A stretch of 64,000 nt of DNA from Eunapius fragilis (Eukaryota; Porifera; Demospongiae; Spongillida; Spongillidae), in assembly GCA_963681505.1 (NCBI GenBank), contig OY811981.1, positions 4,310,317-4,374,316 on the forward strand, read 5' to 3'. The position numbers and the translations under genes were made by a program. Below the pieces are notes generated by a model, which saw only the letters and a list, made by a program, of their open reading frames with translations, was not told the origin of the DNA and did not search any database. Below, piece by piece: positions 1 through 10,929 of the stretch; within the stretch, counting starts at the first letter, position 1, and each line of letters starts with the position of its first letter.

Positions 1-724
1 TCCCTCATCCCACGTTTTTCCCCTCACATGTTTACAAATATTGGTTTTCTCTAGCTATTACATCCTCATGGTCTATAACCAAATGTTAGTTTATTGAAAT
101 TGCTCCAGTTATTTGATTCTTTGCTATTTATATGATCTGTTAATTCAATAATAAAAGGATGGCATTGCAAGCAAAAACGTTAACTACTACTGGTATTCGC
201 CTTTTTTTTGTTTACGAGTTCAATAACTTCAGGTGGGAAATATTATTCATTAAGCATAAGAATCCATGTATAAAGCTTTCAGATAATTAATAATTAATTT
301 TATATAGTGGATGGTGTCACTTTCCATCACTTTTAAATGATGCATGGTCCTGTATACAATGCCAATTAACTTCACCATATTACAGATCAATCAGCACGAT
401 TTCCAAACAAGTGAATAGGGGGTTAAGTGCCATTATTCTCCTTGGTATAAATGTGTACATGTATACATATGTAGATGCAGACAATACATTTACATATGTA
501 GTTGGTTAACAAAAGTGTGATGTTCTATGTTGCTCAAGCTGTTTTTTGGAGGGGGAAAATAATAATATTGAATCCCTACAGCTTTAATTAGGTTTGTTGC
601 TTAGCAGACAAATTAAAATTCAAAATGCTTCCCAGGTGATAACTACATGATAAATGTACATTGTTTATACAGTTTAATGGTTGTGCTGTTACAATCATTG
701 TGAATGTATATCAAATTATTCACG
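1..724. other. No gene recognised; upstream or intronic sequence of the MTFR1-like gene
   Basis: AT-rich sequence without a convincing exon, RNA gene or repeat array. The N-terminal part expected of an MTFR-family protein is not visible here, so the 5' end of that gene probably lies left of the window. Confidence 0.5.
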
Positions 725-836
725 ATGGTTCATGTAGCAAAAGCAAAAGAGAAGATTTCGTCACTTGAGAGTGAACTAGCAGCACTTAAGACTAGGATTG
801 CAGCATATGCATTAGCAGAGGCAGAGAAGTGTCAAG
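725..836 (+). CDS. MTFR1-like exon A (coiled-coil helix)
   Basis: Encodes VAKAKEKISSLESELAALKT and the following helix, and ends CAAG|gtactt in phase 1. The left edge is uncertain: an acceptor-like tgtag lies at about 734-738, inside the reading frame that starts at ATG 725. Confidence 0.75.
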
Positions 837-3800
837 GTACTTATGTGTATGTGTGCGTGTGGTGTATTTGGGTTTGTGCAAAAAATAAACAGTTACGGTT
901 GCATTTAGACAGTGCACCAGTAACATGCAAAAAAGGTACACATGGAGAAATAGGTACATGTGTTTTATCTCCTCTTAAAAAGCATTTCTGCTATCAAATG
1001 CAAGACCCATTCTTGCTAGTTCAGGCCTTTGTCCTCGATAATGAAGTAGACCCAGCATGCTCTGGGTTCTAGTTCAGTTTTACAATCTTTGTTTCTTGTT
1101 TGTTCCTTGTTTATAACCATTGTACTGTTATTATTATGCATTTTAAAGAAGAAAAGACAAATATAAAAAGTGTAATGTGTACATGCCCTGAGAATTGGGT
1201 TATTTCTATCACATTCAAAAAAATTTTGAAAGGATGTAGCATTTAAAATGTTATTAGGCACAACTTCAAGTGTTTTGAGTATTTTATTGCGGTTACAAAA
1301 TATTTGTTACAAATTATGACCATCACATTAGAATATGTAAATTTAACCTACATTCTGGGTCATGCCATTATAAGTGGGGTAAGTGCGTGCTTCAAATCTT
1401 CAGATCTTGATGCAATTACTCATATTTGTTTATCTAAAGATGAATGTTACTTGAATTATTTCATTAATAACCTGACGAAATATACTACACTGAATAATTA
1501 TTTTTCCCCCTGAAAATCAACAACTTGGCAGGCTCATAACTTTTCCATTGTTTATCTGGTAGTGACTTCTTTGGTGTCAAATTGAAGCTCAATCTACGTA
1601 GAATATAAATATTTTAATAACTTTAGGTGATAAAAGGGTTAAATAAACATTATCATCATTTTGCGGATTTCTAAATTGAGATGGTTTCCAGATCGAAAAC
1701 ACTGATTTATTATTTTTTTTTTCAAGATTGACGGGACCATCAATATTGTTGTTTTTATGAAATAAAAATAGACAAGCTCTAGGGACCACATCGGGTTTTA
1801 CGAGTGTCCGCCATCTTAAATGTTATGCAGTATATTAAGCACTAATCTAAAGTTTTCGTTTATACGCCACAAGTGTATCGCGAACCGCCACTAAGGACAC
1901 TGGCCACAAATTGCGCTCAGCTAGTAAAAATGATTAGAGCATCTTTTTGAAGAATGGGCGCGCTGTTCAGGTCAGCTCGCCTATAATGCACGAATAGAAA
2001 ATTAAATTGCTTCATTCTTGTTGCAAGTAAAAAGCAACCAGCCACGCCGACAACTCTACAGCGGGCCCTCCTCTTGTAATGGCGGCAATTATGCACGGGC
2101 AGTGACGGTATCCAAGTAGTAGAACCGAATGCGCCTGAAGGCGAACCGGCAGCTATACTAGTAGGCGAACCTAGCTGCAGCGATCGTGCCTGTACTAGTA
2201 GGCGAACCGGCAGCCATCACGCCTGTACTATAGAAGGCGAACCGGCAGTGATCGCGCCTGTACTAGTTGACGAACCAGCTGAGGCAGCGATCACGCCTCT
2301 AGACGAACCAGCTGATGTACTCGCGTCGTGCGTTCTTCCAATGCAGGGATTATAATATGCGGGTTCACTTAGATTAGCTGCATCATTATAGATAAACCTC
2401 AGTGTTGATAGCTGTGGCGTGATAGCTACGTAACACACTTAGCACCACTTAGTAATATAAGCCGAGTTAAAAAATCTCAATACACTGAATTTTATAAACG
2501 ATAACGTGGGACATTAGTCAAGGGCGGATCCAGCGAGGGGGTCCTGGGGGTCCGGACACCCCCCTAATAATGATGATGAAATTATTACTTAACCGTTGAA
2601 TCACGTGCTTCTGAATTGATATTTATTGTCGTGTTGCCGCAAGGATGGAAGCAGTAGGGGGTAAGGGGGGTCCGGAACCCCCCCCCCCCCCCTCCCACCT
2701 ATACCACATGTGACGTGTGCAGTTAGCCTTCATTGCGTGCCTTAATTGTATATCAGACACATATGGAACCCCCAAAAGCTTCCACGCCACATCCCCCTCC
2801 CGCACCCTGCCCCTATTAGTTATTCATGTTGGACCTCCCTTTCAGAATTTCTGTAGATCCACACCTGTTAGTTTTTCCTTGATGTTTGTATTTTTTAAAA
2901 CTTCAATATCAATCCGGAAGTCATCCGAATTTTGAAACCAGCGCTTTACTCGTAATATTTATTTAACCTTTTACCACCCACAAAAATGATTATTAAGTAT
3001 GGGTTCCACTTAAGTTCAACTTCAATTCAATGTCAAAAATGTCTGTATTGGCCAAAAAATGGAAAAGTTATGAGCCTGCCAAGTTGAAATTTATCTGGAA
3101 AAATTAATTATTCAGGAGAGCATATTTCCCAAACCATTCAAGTTATTAACTAAATAAACGGTTAAAGTAACATTCATCCAAAGAAATATGAGTAAATGCA
3201 TCATGATCTGAAGATGTGAAGCACGCTCCCATACAAAGTCATAGTGGAATGACCCTTGTATAATGTAAGGTTTACCTTACAAAACCCGTATGGGCAAGGT
3301 TATGCAACTTAAGAGTTTCAAGGGTACAGTATTATAGGAAATGCATTATGCATTAGATATTAAAAATATCGTACAGGGAATCACAGTATCTACAGCTATA
3401 TGAGGAGCACAAACTATCTGTTATGAAACTTTGTGGTGGCAGGAAGTGTTTACAAACTACATAGAATGAAGATGCAGTGGGCTGCATCGTCCAATATTGC
3501 TATACAGAATAAAGTGCAAGCATTGTGGCTAGTGAGGCTGAACATCCACTTTGTTTAATTGTACAAGAAATGTACTTGTACATGAACACCTTTCTCTAAT
3601 ATTTCATTCTGCACAGGTTTGTAGTTATGCTTAATGTCCTTATGTATTTTGTGTTAAGGTCTTAAGTACATAGATCTACTTAACTGTATTATTGCTTTCA
3701 TACCATAATATTGGTTTGATACACCATAAACCCATTACTTAACCTTCTATAGGATCTCAAATACCTCCTCCTCCTCCTCCTCCTCCTACTGCTCCTCCTC

Positions 3801-5148
3801 TTCCGCTAATGAACATGCATGTAAGTACAAGCGTTTACCATTGATATGCGTAAAGCTGTACATGTGCAAACTTCCAGACTCCTGGACCTAGTAGACCTGT
3901 TGTAGGCCATGTAAATGCCAAGGACGTATGTGATGGGGCTACTACTTCAAGGACTGAGATGTCCACGGTACTGAAGGATATTGGAAGTGTGAGATTAAAG
4001 GCAGCACCATTCGCTCGGTAACAGTTTGAAGCAGTATAATGTATTGTCTTGTATTGTCTAAGAGATTACTTAGTGGTTGATGTCGGTTTCTATGCAGTAA
4101 TTTAAGTGCATACGAGTAAAGGCTTATTTGTGACAGTGAGGGCCCTAGTTATGGTACTATTGTACTTATACAATACCCCCCAATCAAGCCTAGCATTAGT
4201 GGTAGGGAATAGAGCTCTGTGAGACCATTTTATCTTGTACATTGTATCTTTAGTGCTTTGCATTTGGTGAAATAAATGGAGATGTATTGCAATTGGTGAT
4301 CAACGTGTATTGTCATTATTTTTACAGGGCAGGGGGAAATCTGTTTAGTAGTTGTACATGATGAATAAAAATTAACAGTCTCTACAAGTTCAGTAAATAC
4401 TATTTATTATATTCCTTCACCTGCAGATCCCCTGGAGGTACTCCGATGCGTAAAGGCCAAGATACTCAAGCAGCTCACAATGACGACCCAGGAGCAATCA
4501 TTGCACGTGCTTTACGTCAGAAGTTTTCAAACAGAGTGTTCCAAGATTCACCTGGTGAGTTATAAAGCTTGATAATTTTTGTTTGCATGAAGAAATGTTT
4601 GGGTTTCTAGCAATGTTTAAGTATACTGTACATTCAGATCCACATATTTATGCATTTGTCATTCTGAAAGGCTGTTTTTGACATCTGTCATCCAATAGAG
4701 CGCTTTAGAAAAACTACATCCCTACTTCTATCTCTCAATGTAGCAATTGTACTTTTTCTTTATTTGGGGTTTAAATAAGTTATGTTTGAATGTTTGATGG
4801 TCTCGTGGACTGTAAGATGTTGATTTATGGGCCATAGAAACAAGTATGCGATCTCAATATGATGTATTCTTATTAATTATTGTATTCAGTATTCACTTGA
4901 CAGTTACACATGTAATGTGCATTTTTATCTAGATAAGGAGAACTTAGATCGCTCTGATGCTTCAATGTCACTTGGATTTGATAGCCCCATTTCAAAACCA
5001 GTGTATCAAACAGAAGTACGTTACACATGTAGAGTGCACATTTACACACAGTTTTTGCTTTGAGGTGTTACAAAATGATTGTAAGCATGTCTTTGTAAGC
5101 ATGTGTAACAAACAATTAATTTTCACATTTTAGGTTGATGCAGCTTGA
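725..5148 (+). CDS. MTFR1-family mitochondrial fission regulator, 3' part, six exons
   Basis: The readable exons are 725-836, 3753-3820, 3878-4017, 4427-4554, 4933-5015 and 5134-5148. All junctions are GT/AG and all phases agree (1,0,2,1,0). The product reads, in order: a coiled-coil-like helix (KAKEKISSLESELAAL), a proline tract (Ile then eight Pro), the segment STVLKDIGSVRLKAAPFARS, the motif SPGGTP, and DPGAIIARALRQKFSNR. This order of helix, poly-Pro, LKD..VKL and RSPGGTP..DP.AxIAxALKxKF is the layout of the MTFR1/MTFR2/MTFR1L family, which acts at mitochondria and promotes fission or supports respiration. About 181 codons are visible against roughly 300-380 residues in vertebrate members, so the N-terminus is missing. 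The ATG at 725 may not be the start: the exon may begin at an acceptor near 738. The last exon adds only VDAA and a stop, which is unusually short, so an alternative 3' end is possible (see 12587-12657). Confidence 0.85.
2125..2335 (+). repeat. GC-rich minisatellite, unit about 36-45 bp
   Basis: Imperfect copies of a unit containing GGCGAACCGGCAG..ATCRCGCCTGTACTA. One frame stays open across the copies and reads variants of GEPAVIAPVLVDEPA, so it could derive from a repeat-coding exon. No gene model was found around it. Confidence 0.6.
2520..2700. repeat. GC-rich block resembling hAT-type element ends
   Basis: GGGCGGATCCAG followed by G-rich and GGGGTCCGGA motifs, repeated near 2670 before a C-run. 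Similar GGCGGATC-type ends occur at about 49000-49015. Assignment to hAT termini is inference. Confidence 0.3.
3753..3820 (+). CDS. MTFR1-like exon B (poly-proline)
   Basis: Flanked by tctatag and gtaagt. Codes for GSQI, eight prolines and TAPPLPLMNMH. The CCT run makes it a slippage-prone trinucleotide repeat inside coding sequence. Confidence 0.82.
3878..4017 (+). CDS. MTFR1-like exon C
   Basis: Flanked by ttccag and gtaaca. Contains STVLKDIGSVRLKAAPFA, matching the family's conserved LKDxxxVKLRxV segment. Ends in phase 2, and Arg is completed by the next exon. Confidence 0.85.
4427..4554 (+). CDS. MTFR1-like exon D (SPGGTP core)
   Basis: Flanked by ctgcag and gtgagt. Encodes the family signature SPGGTP followed by DPGAIIARALRQKFSNR. 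Ends in phase 1. Confidence 0.88.
4933..5015 (+). CDS. MTFR1-like exon E
   Basis: Flanked by tctag and gtacgt. Encodes DKENLDRSDASMSLGFDSP and ends in phase 0. A degraded copy of its middle lies at 9740-9797. Confidence 0.78.
5134..5148 (+). CDS. MTFR1-like last exon, VDAA then stop
   Basis: Acceptor ttttag at 5128-5133, then four codons and TGA, in frame with exon E. No AATAAA follows closely; an AATAAT occurs near 5227. Confidence 0.6.
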   Translation, partial: VDAA

Positions 5149-5379
5149 AGCATCCTTTTACATTGCAATGTCTGTGGTGACTTTGTACTATCGTGTGTCT
5201 GTATGCACTATAATGTACTTTGTTTAATAATGAAAATTTCTATTAATTGTATGTATATCTGGTAACATTGAACCATTAACAACGTTAAAAACCTAACAGA
5301 ATGAACACTGTATAATATAACTACTGAGCACTCTTGCACAGTGCATCTTGTCAAGGTGAGGCTGAGTCTGCTGAAAATT

Positions 5380-5905
5380 CAATTACAAGCCTGCTTTTGG
5401 ATTGAGCAATAGCAAGCTGGGTAGCTATGATGCGACAATGTGTGTATTAATAATAGCGCTTTGCCCAAATTGCCATAAGTCTCAACCACCAGGAGACACA
5501 TATGCCCACCCAGCTTACTCCATTTGGAGTCATTACAGGCTTCGGCTGCTTGTGATGTAGAGATGACACAGTTATGTAGCAGAGAGGAGGGATGACATAG
5601 TAAGGTCAAAACCAGTGAAATTTGGCTCCTTTTCAATCATGAACAATGGGGCAAGATTAATGCCATTCTTTTGATATCTCAGACTGGAACTCATTTCACC
5701 AGGTAGGCCTGGTGGCAGAACTCTACAAAAACACCCAAGTTTATTGCGCCAGATAGCCACATCTCCACCCTTCTTACATGAGGTTGTATGGTGGCCCAGG
5801 GTATCCATTGTTGTGCACAGCATTGGGACAAAGGGGTCATTGGAGGTACCCATCCCCAAATTCCACTTAATGGCTGCATAGAATTTGTAGGTAGCGAGGT
5901 GCAAA
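5380..5905 (-). pseudogene. REL-LINE 3' relic (second family), frameshifted
   Basis: On the - strand, short open pieces read LGHHTTSCKKGGDVAIWRNK, then FDLTMSSLL, then LLVVETYGNLG. These correspond in order to the zinc-knuckle region, the FDITVTSPL endonuclease motif and the PLAVETY motif of the 1185-codon element at 17727-21284. Frame changes and stops show it is dead. Confidence 0.7.
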
Positions 5906-6009
5906 CCCAGCTCTGTTACTAGGAGGGGTAGTGTGGTGCAGAAGAGCTTGTTTCTTCGACTCTCTTTTTAGGCACCATTGAAAGTCAAGGGGCAGCTTTG
6001 TTAACAAAG

Positions 6010-6480
6010 CGACCTGATGGTTGTTCCATTGCCCCATGGAAGTCTGGCCAGTGTCTTGTTTGGGACTTTACTTGTATGGACACCTTTGCAGCCTCATACA
6101 TATCTGATGCCACAAGGGAAGCTAGAGCTGTAGCCACAGCTGCTGAAGCCATGAAGGAGAAATATGCTCTGCTGTCCAAATTCCACCATTTTGTACCAAT
6201 TGCCATTGAGACCTCAGGTGCCCTTGGCCCTGATGCTCTCAGTTTGCTTACAGATATCAGCAGGTGTCAGCAGAGCATGACACATGATCACCAGTCCCTC
6301 CCATTCCTACTCCAGAGAGTGTCCCTTGCACTACAGCACGGCAATCCTGCCTCTGTATTGGGCACCACAAGTAGCATGTAATTTATATAGTGTAACCCTG
6401 TGTATCCAGTACCATATATTACTGCTGAAGTGAAGAATGTCTTAGTACACCTAAAATAAAAAAATTAAAAAAAATTAAAA
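6010..6480 (+). mobile_element. 5'-truncated LINE copy (first family), endonuclease end only
   Basis: An open frame from about 6010 to 6381 reads KRPDGCSIAPWKSGQCLVWD and [15 protein letters not shown], nearly identical to the C-terminus of the 744-codon - strand copy next door. It is followed by a 3' tail ending in A-rich sequence near 6450-6485. The break at about 6010 is an ordinary 5' truncation. Confidence 0.85.
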
Positions 6481-6599
6481 AAAATAATATGTATATATAT
6501 AATAAAAAAGAAGCTAATATCCATGCATCGAAACCAATGACAAAAAGATGCTCTAAGTTTTCTAATACGCTACTTCCAAACATTACAGAGGCATGCACT

Positions 6600-8866
6600 A
6601 TATTAATTACACACTCTATATAAATTACACACTACTTGTGGTGCCCATTACAGAGGCAGCATTGCCCTGCTGAAGTGCAAAGGACACTCTTTGCAGAAGG
6701 AAAGGGAGAGACTGGTGGTCATGAGTGATGCTCTGTTGACGCCTGCTGATATCCGTGAGCAAACTGAGAGCATCAGGGCCAAGGGCACCTGAGGTCTCTA
6801 TTGCTACTGGGACAAAATGGTGGGATTTGGACAGCAGAGCATATTTCTCCTTCTTCCTGGCTTCAGCAGCTGTGGCTACAGCTCTAGCTTCCCTTGTGGC
6901 ATCAGACATGTATGAGGCTGCAAAGGTGTCCACACAAGTAAAGTCCCAAACAAGACACTGGCCAGACTTCCATGGGGCAATGGAACAACCATCAGGTCGC
7001 TTGCCATCTGATCTGCATAGGCCAATGGGCTCAAGTGTTGATGGTACGTTTATTGCTGCCAGTGACCTATGTATAATGGCATTGATAGCAACATGCCTTG
7101 AAAAACGACCCTGACTTTTAATGCAGCTGAGCCCATGAGTAGCGAGGGCATCAACATGACCTCCACAGTGGTGGCAGATGTGGGGTTGACAAAGTGGCGT
7201 ACCCAGACGAAGACCAACAGCTATCCTGGTTGTGTGATCATCCATTCGCAGGCCTAGGGAAGAGACAGGGAGGGCATGCAACCAGGCCCCAGACTCTTTA
7301 GTGGCTGCAGCCAGTAACCTGGCACGAGACCTGCAGTCAGAGGCACTATGCAGGAGCTGATCATATGTCTCTTCCACATGAGGGAGGTCCCATGCCTTTT
7401 GTCTGGAAGATGAAGGAGAGACAGGAGGTGGATAGTTGTGACCCTCTCTCCACTGAGTAACAGCAGCATCAACAGCTGTGTATGGAATGTCAGAAAACCG
7501 GGCAGGCAAAATTTGGTTGATGAGGTTGTAGGAACCAGCAGCGGAGGCCAAGAAGGCAGACGGTGCAAGCTGAGAAGCTCTACGAACCCCAATACCACCA
7601 AAACAGACTGGCAGAGTAGCCTGGGACCAAACTGACTCGCAAGAAAAATCGATATTCAGAACCTCACTCAGAGTGCTGCGCAATTCAGCATCATAAACAG
7701 CCAAGCACGGAGATGAGAAACAAGGAGCTGTCCTGAGGATGTACAAAATCTTAGGGATGGCAAATGAGTGGCGGAGCAGAATCAAGGCATCCTGGCTGCT
7801 CAGGAGACTGAGGCGAGATTTCATTTTCCTGAGAGCTTCCACTTTATCAAGCAATGCTTCATCAACAGATGAACCAATTGGTGAGCCCAGCAAAGTAGCA
7901 GTGTTGGGCCTGACTCTACAAAGGTCAGGTGCCAGGTGAAAAAGAGCAAGACCAGCTTGATCTGCACAGATGAGTTCTGATTTGTGATGGTTAAGTTCCA
8001 GACCAACGGCAGCAGCTTCTCTTTCAATCATCTTAAAATCATCACATACATCTGCTTCATTGCCACCTAAAGTTGCATCATCAAGGTAGAATATACGAAA
8101 TTCAGAATGTAACATCTGTGTCAAGGGAAAGATTACAAGGCAAAACAACAAAGGACCAAGAGGGTCACCCTGTTGTACCCCTTCAGCAGAACTGATGATG
8201 GTGTCATGAAAAAAAAGGGAAGAAGAGGTTGAATAGCAGGAGTAGATAAAGGGGAACAGCTCAGGGGTGTGTAGCTTAACAGCTTCAAGCATTTTATCTC
8301 TCCTTATGCTATTAAAAGCATTCTTGAAGTCTAGCTTGAGGATGACATGATCTGGATGTAGATTAGCAAGGTAACGTCTAGCTGAGTGGGCAGCAGCTTC
8401 TGCACCCAGCGGAGTACCATACCCAAGTTGAACTGGGGATAGTAAAGCACCCATGCGCTCCATAACTGCCATGCTAGCACACTTAGCAGCTAGACGACGA
8501 AAGGTACATCCCACTGCAATTGGTCGCAATCCACCATCTCTTTTTTTCAGGGCTACCAATGATGCACCGAACAAAAAGGGACGAACTATGACAGGAGTGT
8601 TTCCAGACAGGACAAGGTTTGTAAATGCAGTAAGGCTGCGGAGGAGAGACACACCACCTGGACCAGCTGTGGAGCTGGTAAGGTCTAACAGATGTTGGGG
8701 GCGAAGGCAGTCAGGGCCACCAGCAGAGCCTTTGGGAAAGGAACGGATAGCTTGTCTGATATCACATTCATTTACAGACAGAACTCCCTCCAAATCATCA
8801 TGATCAGGAGGTGATGGTAAAGTAGTTTCAGGATGTGCAGCTGGATGCTTGGATCTCAATGCTGCT
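6600..8866 (-). mobile_element. 5'-truncated REL-LINE insertion (first family)
   Basis: The insertion carries the 744-codon frame below. On its 5' side the homology stops at a (TA)n run (8873-8893), and in-frame stops follow. It lies tail to tail with the + strand fragment at 6010-6480, so the two 3' ends can pair as a hairpin. Confidence 0.8.
6625..8859 (-). CDS. Reverse transcriptase plus restriction-like endonuclease, 5'-truncated but open
   Basis: The product is a non-LTR retrotransposon polymerase that would nick target DNA and copy element RNA at the nick. Visible in order: RT motif A LKLDFKNAFNSI (residues about 174-185), motif [15 protein letters not shown] (226-239), motif C FYLDDATLGG (257-266), a CCHC-like knuckle CHHCGGHVDALATHGLSC (562-579), and a PD-(D/E)xK-type endonuclease with RPDG (621-624), WDFTC (638-642) and AIETSG. 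These are the hallmarks of REL-bearing LINEs (R2/R4/NeSL/CRE-like). The N-terminal part is absent, and no natural start is visible: the frame simply opens after stops in the (TA)n. The lack of internal stops over 744 codons suggests a recent insertion. The clade is not resolved. Confidence 0.9.
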   Translation of the reverse strand: MRSKHPAAHPETTLPSPPDHDDLEGVLSVNECDIRQAIRSFPKGSAGGPDCLRPQHLLDLTSSTAGPGGVSLLRSLTAFTNLVLSGNTPVIVRPFLFGASLVALKKRDGGLRPIAVGCTFRRLAAKCASMAVMERMGALLSPVQLGYGTPLGAEAAAHSARRYLANLHPDHVILKLDFKNAFNSIRRDKMLEAVKLHTPELFPFIYSCYSTSSSLFFHDTIISSAEGVQQGDPLGPLLFCLVIFPLTQMLHSEFRIFYLDDATLGGNEADVCDDFKMIEREAAAVGLELNHHKSELICADQAGLALFHLAPDLCRVRPNTATLLGSPIGSSVDEALLDKVEALRKMKSRLSLLSSQDALILLRHSFAIPKILYILRTAPCFSSPCLAVYDAELRSTLSEVLNIDFSCESVWSQATLPVCFGGIGVRRASQLAPSAFLASAAGSYNLINQILPARFSDIPYTAVDAAVTQWREGHNYPPPVSPSSSRQKAWDLPHVEETYDQLLHSASDCRSRARLLAAATKESGAWLHALPVSSLGLRMDDHTTRIAVGLRLGTPLCQPHICHHCGGHVDALATHGLSCIKSQGRFSRHVAINAIIHRSLAAINVPSTLEPIGLCRSDGKRPDGCSIAPWKSGQCLVWDFTCVDTFAASYMSDATREARAVATAAEARKKEKYALLSKSHHFVPVAIETSGALGPDALSLLTDISRRQQSITHDHQSLPFLLQRVSFALQQGNAASVMGTTSSV

Positions 8867-8872
8867 ATATTT

Positions 8873-8893
8873 TATATATATATATATATATAT
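8873..8893. repeat. (TA)n microsatellite at LINE 5' junction
   Basis: Alternating TA directly abuts the truncated 5' end of the - strand LINE. Confidence 0.9.
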
Positions 8894-9304
8894 GCGATCG
8901 GCTCATATTAATAACATTCTTCTGCATAATTGCATGTCATGATCAGTTACTTGCTGGCAGTGTAACACTGAACCTGCATGCATGCCATATAGATATTCCA
9001 GATTGCTTCTCGCACATGGCATTAAGTCTATGATAAATGGGGTCTGGTTAAAGTATTACCGCAAGGCAAAATTTTAGTATGAGAATTAGTTATACTGGGA
9101 TGATGTGTTACAAGGCATGCCTCTTCAGCTAATGAATTGTAGAGTGTGAATCAAATTTTCTGATAGCAACAAGAAGTGGCTAGGTTGGCCATTGCTGTTT
9201 GCATAGCAATTAACCAAGGTTAGTCTGTTTGTATAGTTCTATGCAGATGATAACTCTGACCTGTACAGTTACACTACATGCATGACATCTGCATGCATTG
9301 TATG

Positions 9305-9465
9305 ACCAGGAGGATTTGCATAACTTTGGGACAAAATTTAGTGGCGGGGATTTTTACCCCATAAGTGTTAAAATAAAAATGGTGTCATTCCATAGACATG
9401 GACATTTGGTTTGCAGGAATTCTTGTTGGAGAGAAAGCCCTCTTTATTGGGTCCACTTTGTCAAC
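9305..9465 (+). repeat. Dispersed repeat, copy 1
   Basis: Shares an ordered series of words with 11540-11765: aggaggatttg.ataactttggga, a GGGGATTTTnACCCC segment, then ttgcangaattcttg. Both copies are diverged, unclassified and non-coding. Confidence 0.5.
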
Positions 9466-9739
9466 CCAATCAAATGAGCAGGGAAGACCTCAGACAGAAA
9501 AATGTATGGAGGTTGGTTCAGTTGGTCCTCTAGTTGCTCTACTTTTACTGCATTAGTGTGGTGGGTTTTTGAAAAACGGATCCTGCCATGACCTACACCC
9601 TCCTTATATATTTGTAGTCTTGCACCCAAACCCAATTTGACATCACTGCTACACGTATAGTTGGGATGTAATCCACCCAGTACTGTGGTAGAACTAGGTC
9701 TGGGTACGAAACCACCTCATTAACAGTATAGAGGGGTTT

Positions 9740-9797
9740 GGATTGCTCTGATGTTTCAATGTCACTTGGATTTGATAGCCCCATTTTAAAGCCAGTG
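9740..9797 (+). pseudogene. Degraded duplicate of MTFR1-like exon E
   Basis: About 58 bp nearly matches 4948-5005: reads SDVSMSLGFDSPILKP against SDASMSLGFDSPISKP. It ends before a GT (gtgagt) as the original does before gtacgt, but no acceptor-like site precedes it. Flanks are unrelated. Confidence 0.75.
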
Positions 9798-10589
9798 AGT
9801 AAACTATCATGGCACAATCATAATCTATGGTCAGGTACATGTATGCCCATGCACTATGCTAGATGTAAAGTTTTATAGAATGTTCTGATAGCAACGGTTG
9901 TTCGTATGTGCGCTCTTTCATATAGCGGTTCATGAGTTTGATCACAATTTCTTCTGCCTATTAGGCTATTACCTTTCACTCTTTGATCCTCCGCCCTCCG
10001 GCCGGCGACCGACGTATTAAAATAATATTTTATGCAATATAATAGTTATTACTAGAACAAAGGGTGCATGTAATGGCTAGCTGGTCATTACAGAAGCGTG
10101 CAGTTTCACTTGACAAACAGGTTGTTCGGATGTGCTTGCATTTGCATATAGCGTTTTACAGCCTGCTCCATTACAGATAGCAGAACTTACGGTCATCAAT
10201 GCAGAGTTGTCTAGTTCGCAAACTATAAAGGTACATGCTTCCATTGATTCGTCGTATATACTGAGGGTGCAGTACATTATAACCATTGGTGCTTTGAATT
10301 AGCTTCATTTCGTGTATTAAATAGTTATGAAGCTACGAGGTATTGAAAGAAAAATAATGAATGCATGATACTACCGGGATGGGGCCCAGGGTACCCCTCC
10401 CGCCCAAGCTAAGGAGTTATGGGGAGTGCTGTAAGCTGCCCCATCTGGTCTGGGGCGGAGCCCCAAAAGCGCTGCATTTGAAGTCATGAATCCGCTTTGA
10501 TTTAGCTGTTTTAGCTGATGGTTCGATTTTGAGCTTTGATTTTGGTAAACTACATGTATTACGATTACAATAATATTATTTTGCTACCC

Positions 10590-10920
10590 AACTCGGCCCT
10601 TGATAAACCGGCTACCTTTGACATCTCAGTGGCAACACCACTAAAATTTTATCTACTAGTAGCGGGATTGTCAGCTGGGGCAGCTCCCTTGTGTACTGAA
10701 GAAAGCAAACACACCGAAATGACCCTAGTGCAATACCTTGGGCAGTATACCTCTGGTCGCAGAGTCCTGTGGTGCCAAGGAAAGGAAGACATGGACTCAT
10801 TTTAATGCTTGCCTCCCATCATGTCATAACATTAGGCAAAACAAAGCCAGCTGTGCTATGTTAGGCCCAACCTGGGCAAATGTGACAGCAATCTTCTCCA
10901 GGTGGATCCCTTCATAAAGT
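10590..10920 (+). pseudogene. REL-LINE endonuclease relic
   Basis: Reads DKPATFDISVATPL, then SAGAAPLCTEESKHTEMTL, aligning in order with [14 protein letters not shown] and [17 protein letters not shown] of the 1185-codon element. Frame is lost afterwards. Confidence 0.65.
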
Positions 10921-10929
10921 TTAACTGCT

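Larger units (their letters stand above)
1330..3290. mobile_element. Inverted-repeat DNA element (MITE-like) in an MTFR1-like intron
   Basis: An imperfect inverted repeat has arms of about 1330-1670 and 2940-3290. Matching stretches include cttggcaggctcataacttt on the left against the reverse complement of aaaagttatgagcctgccaa on the right, and the segment around 1391-1450 against 3165-3230. The interior holds a minisatellite and C/G tracts. No transposase is visible, so it is probably non-autonomous. Confidence 0.65.
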
